DNA of 64,000 bases, from positions 1 to 64,000 of the forward strand of contig NZ_JAJJJF010000012.1 of the NCBI RefSeq assembly GCF_022458745.1, written 5' to 3'. Position numbers and translations under genes: made by a program. The notes beneath the pieces are model-generated. The model was not told where the DNA came from and searched no databases. It worked only from the letters and a program-made list of their open reading frames with translations. Positions 63,595 through 64,000 of the stretch are shown piece by piece. Source of the DNA: Bacillus piscicola (GTDB taxonomy: Bacteria; Bacillota; Bacilli; Bacillales; Marinococcaceae). The stretch's first letter is position 1; each line of letters begins with the position of its first letter.

Positions 63595-64000
63595 AGCTTT
63601 TTCTTAAGGACCATCTTGGCTTTCTTATCCTACATATACTCCAATTTGGACTTATTTTTTTCCTTCTCTGGCTGGATGGATATCAGGATGTCCGGATCCT
63701 TTTCTATGTGTTGTTTCTTAGTGTCTTTTTTCTCAGTTGTTATCTCGTGTACCGGTACATAAGAAGGCGATCGTTTTACACCAGACTCGAGCGTCCTTTT
63801 TTATCTCTAGATGAATCGCTTGAGAAAACTGAGCGGGAGCCGTTGGCGGAATCGCTGTCTCACCTGCTGAAGTCACAATACAAATTATATGAACAGCGGA
63901 TCAGTGAGACGGAGGCCCGGACAGAGGAACATCTGACATTTCTTGATCACTGGGTTCACCAGATGAAAACGCCGCTTTCGGTGATTGAATTAATGGCACA
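63591..64000 (+). CDS. Intramembrane-sensing histidine kinase, BceS type (partial)
   Basis: The ORF starts at ATG 63591 and is cut by the end of the window after about 136 residues. Two close membrane helices (about 9-28 and 34-54) have almost no extracellular loop, and the H-box segment LDHWVHQMKTPLSVIE begins the kinase core. This is typical of BceS-like sensors, which detect flux through a partner ABC transporter. The rest of the gene is not visible. Confidence 0.88.
   Translation, partial: MKLFLKDHLGFLILHILQFGLIFFLLWLDGYQDVRILFYVLFLSVFFLSCYLVYRYIRRRSFYTRLERPFLSLDESLEKTEREPLAESLSHLLKSQYKLYEQRISETEARTEEHLTFLDHWVHQMKTPLSVIELMA

Overview
The window is a chromosomal segment of an endospore-forming, flagellated member of the Bacillaceae. 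Gene content and gene order (spoIIM-fur-yqzK-xerD-deoB-pnp-dacF-spoIIAA/AB-sigF-spoVA-lysA-ppiB-rib-ypuF-scpAB-dacB-spmAB-rluB-resBCDE) follow the Bacillus subtilis backbone closely. A BtuD-CbiZ fusion and flagellin next to yaaR are features I associate with alkaliphilic or halophilic Bacillus relatives; that placement is an inference. No phage, insertion sequence or CRISPR array is visible.

Layout. 0-5 kb: tRNA-Arg, a YqjA-type membrane protein, an L,D-transpeptidase, a tiny Prli42-like membrane protein on the minus strand, a methylmalonyl-CoA epimerase, a YqjE peptidase and DNA polymerase IV. 5-10.3 kb: a flagellar island (ylqG, ylqH, fliS, flagellin, yaaR) behind a sigma-D promoter. 10.4-18.2 kb: PAP2 phosphatase, citramalate synthase with an orphan trpB, undecaprenyl-PP phosphatase, a ResA-like thioredoxin, a DUF3866 protein and nudF. 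18.3-25.4 kb: spoIIM, fur, yqzK, xerD and a nucleoside salvage operon with two divergent purine nucleoside phosphorylases. 25.8-31.5 kb: dacF-spoIIAA-spoIIAB-sigF behind a sigma-F promoter, then spoVAA-AB-AF behind a sigma-G promoter. 31.7-40.7 kb: lysA, ppiB, an FMN-riboswitch riboflavin operon, ypuF, scpAB. 40.7-52.8 kb: DUF421, a spore lipoprotein with spoVAC-AD-AE, then dacB-spmAB, rluB and resBCDE. 54-62.5 kb: a cobalamin-riboswitch operon for corrinoid import, remodelling and nucleotide-loop assembly. 62.9-64 kb: a BceRS-type two-component system cut by the window end.

The most unusual structure is not a gene. Five intergenic regions (about 11.14, 19.81, 33.71, 53.62 and 62.56 kb) hold arrays of a degenerate repeat with a 52-bp period. 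Each unit has one architecture: a 10-nt arm near CGACGTCATA, a variable 7-nt loop, a complementary 10-nt arm near TATGACGTTG, then TTATTTT and a linker of about 18 nt ending near AATTTGA. I count about 35 recognisable units. The register is held without indels over 13 units in the largest array, and one array is inverted relative to the genes. I do not recognise this family. Further points of interest are a CobQ whose glutaminase cysteine is replaced by glycine, a second purine nucleoside phosphorylase with both base-recognition residues changed, a split spoVA locus, and several unannotated small ORFs with good ribosome binding sites.
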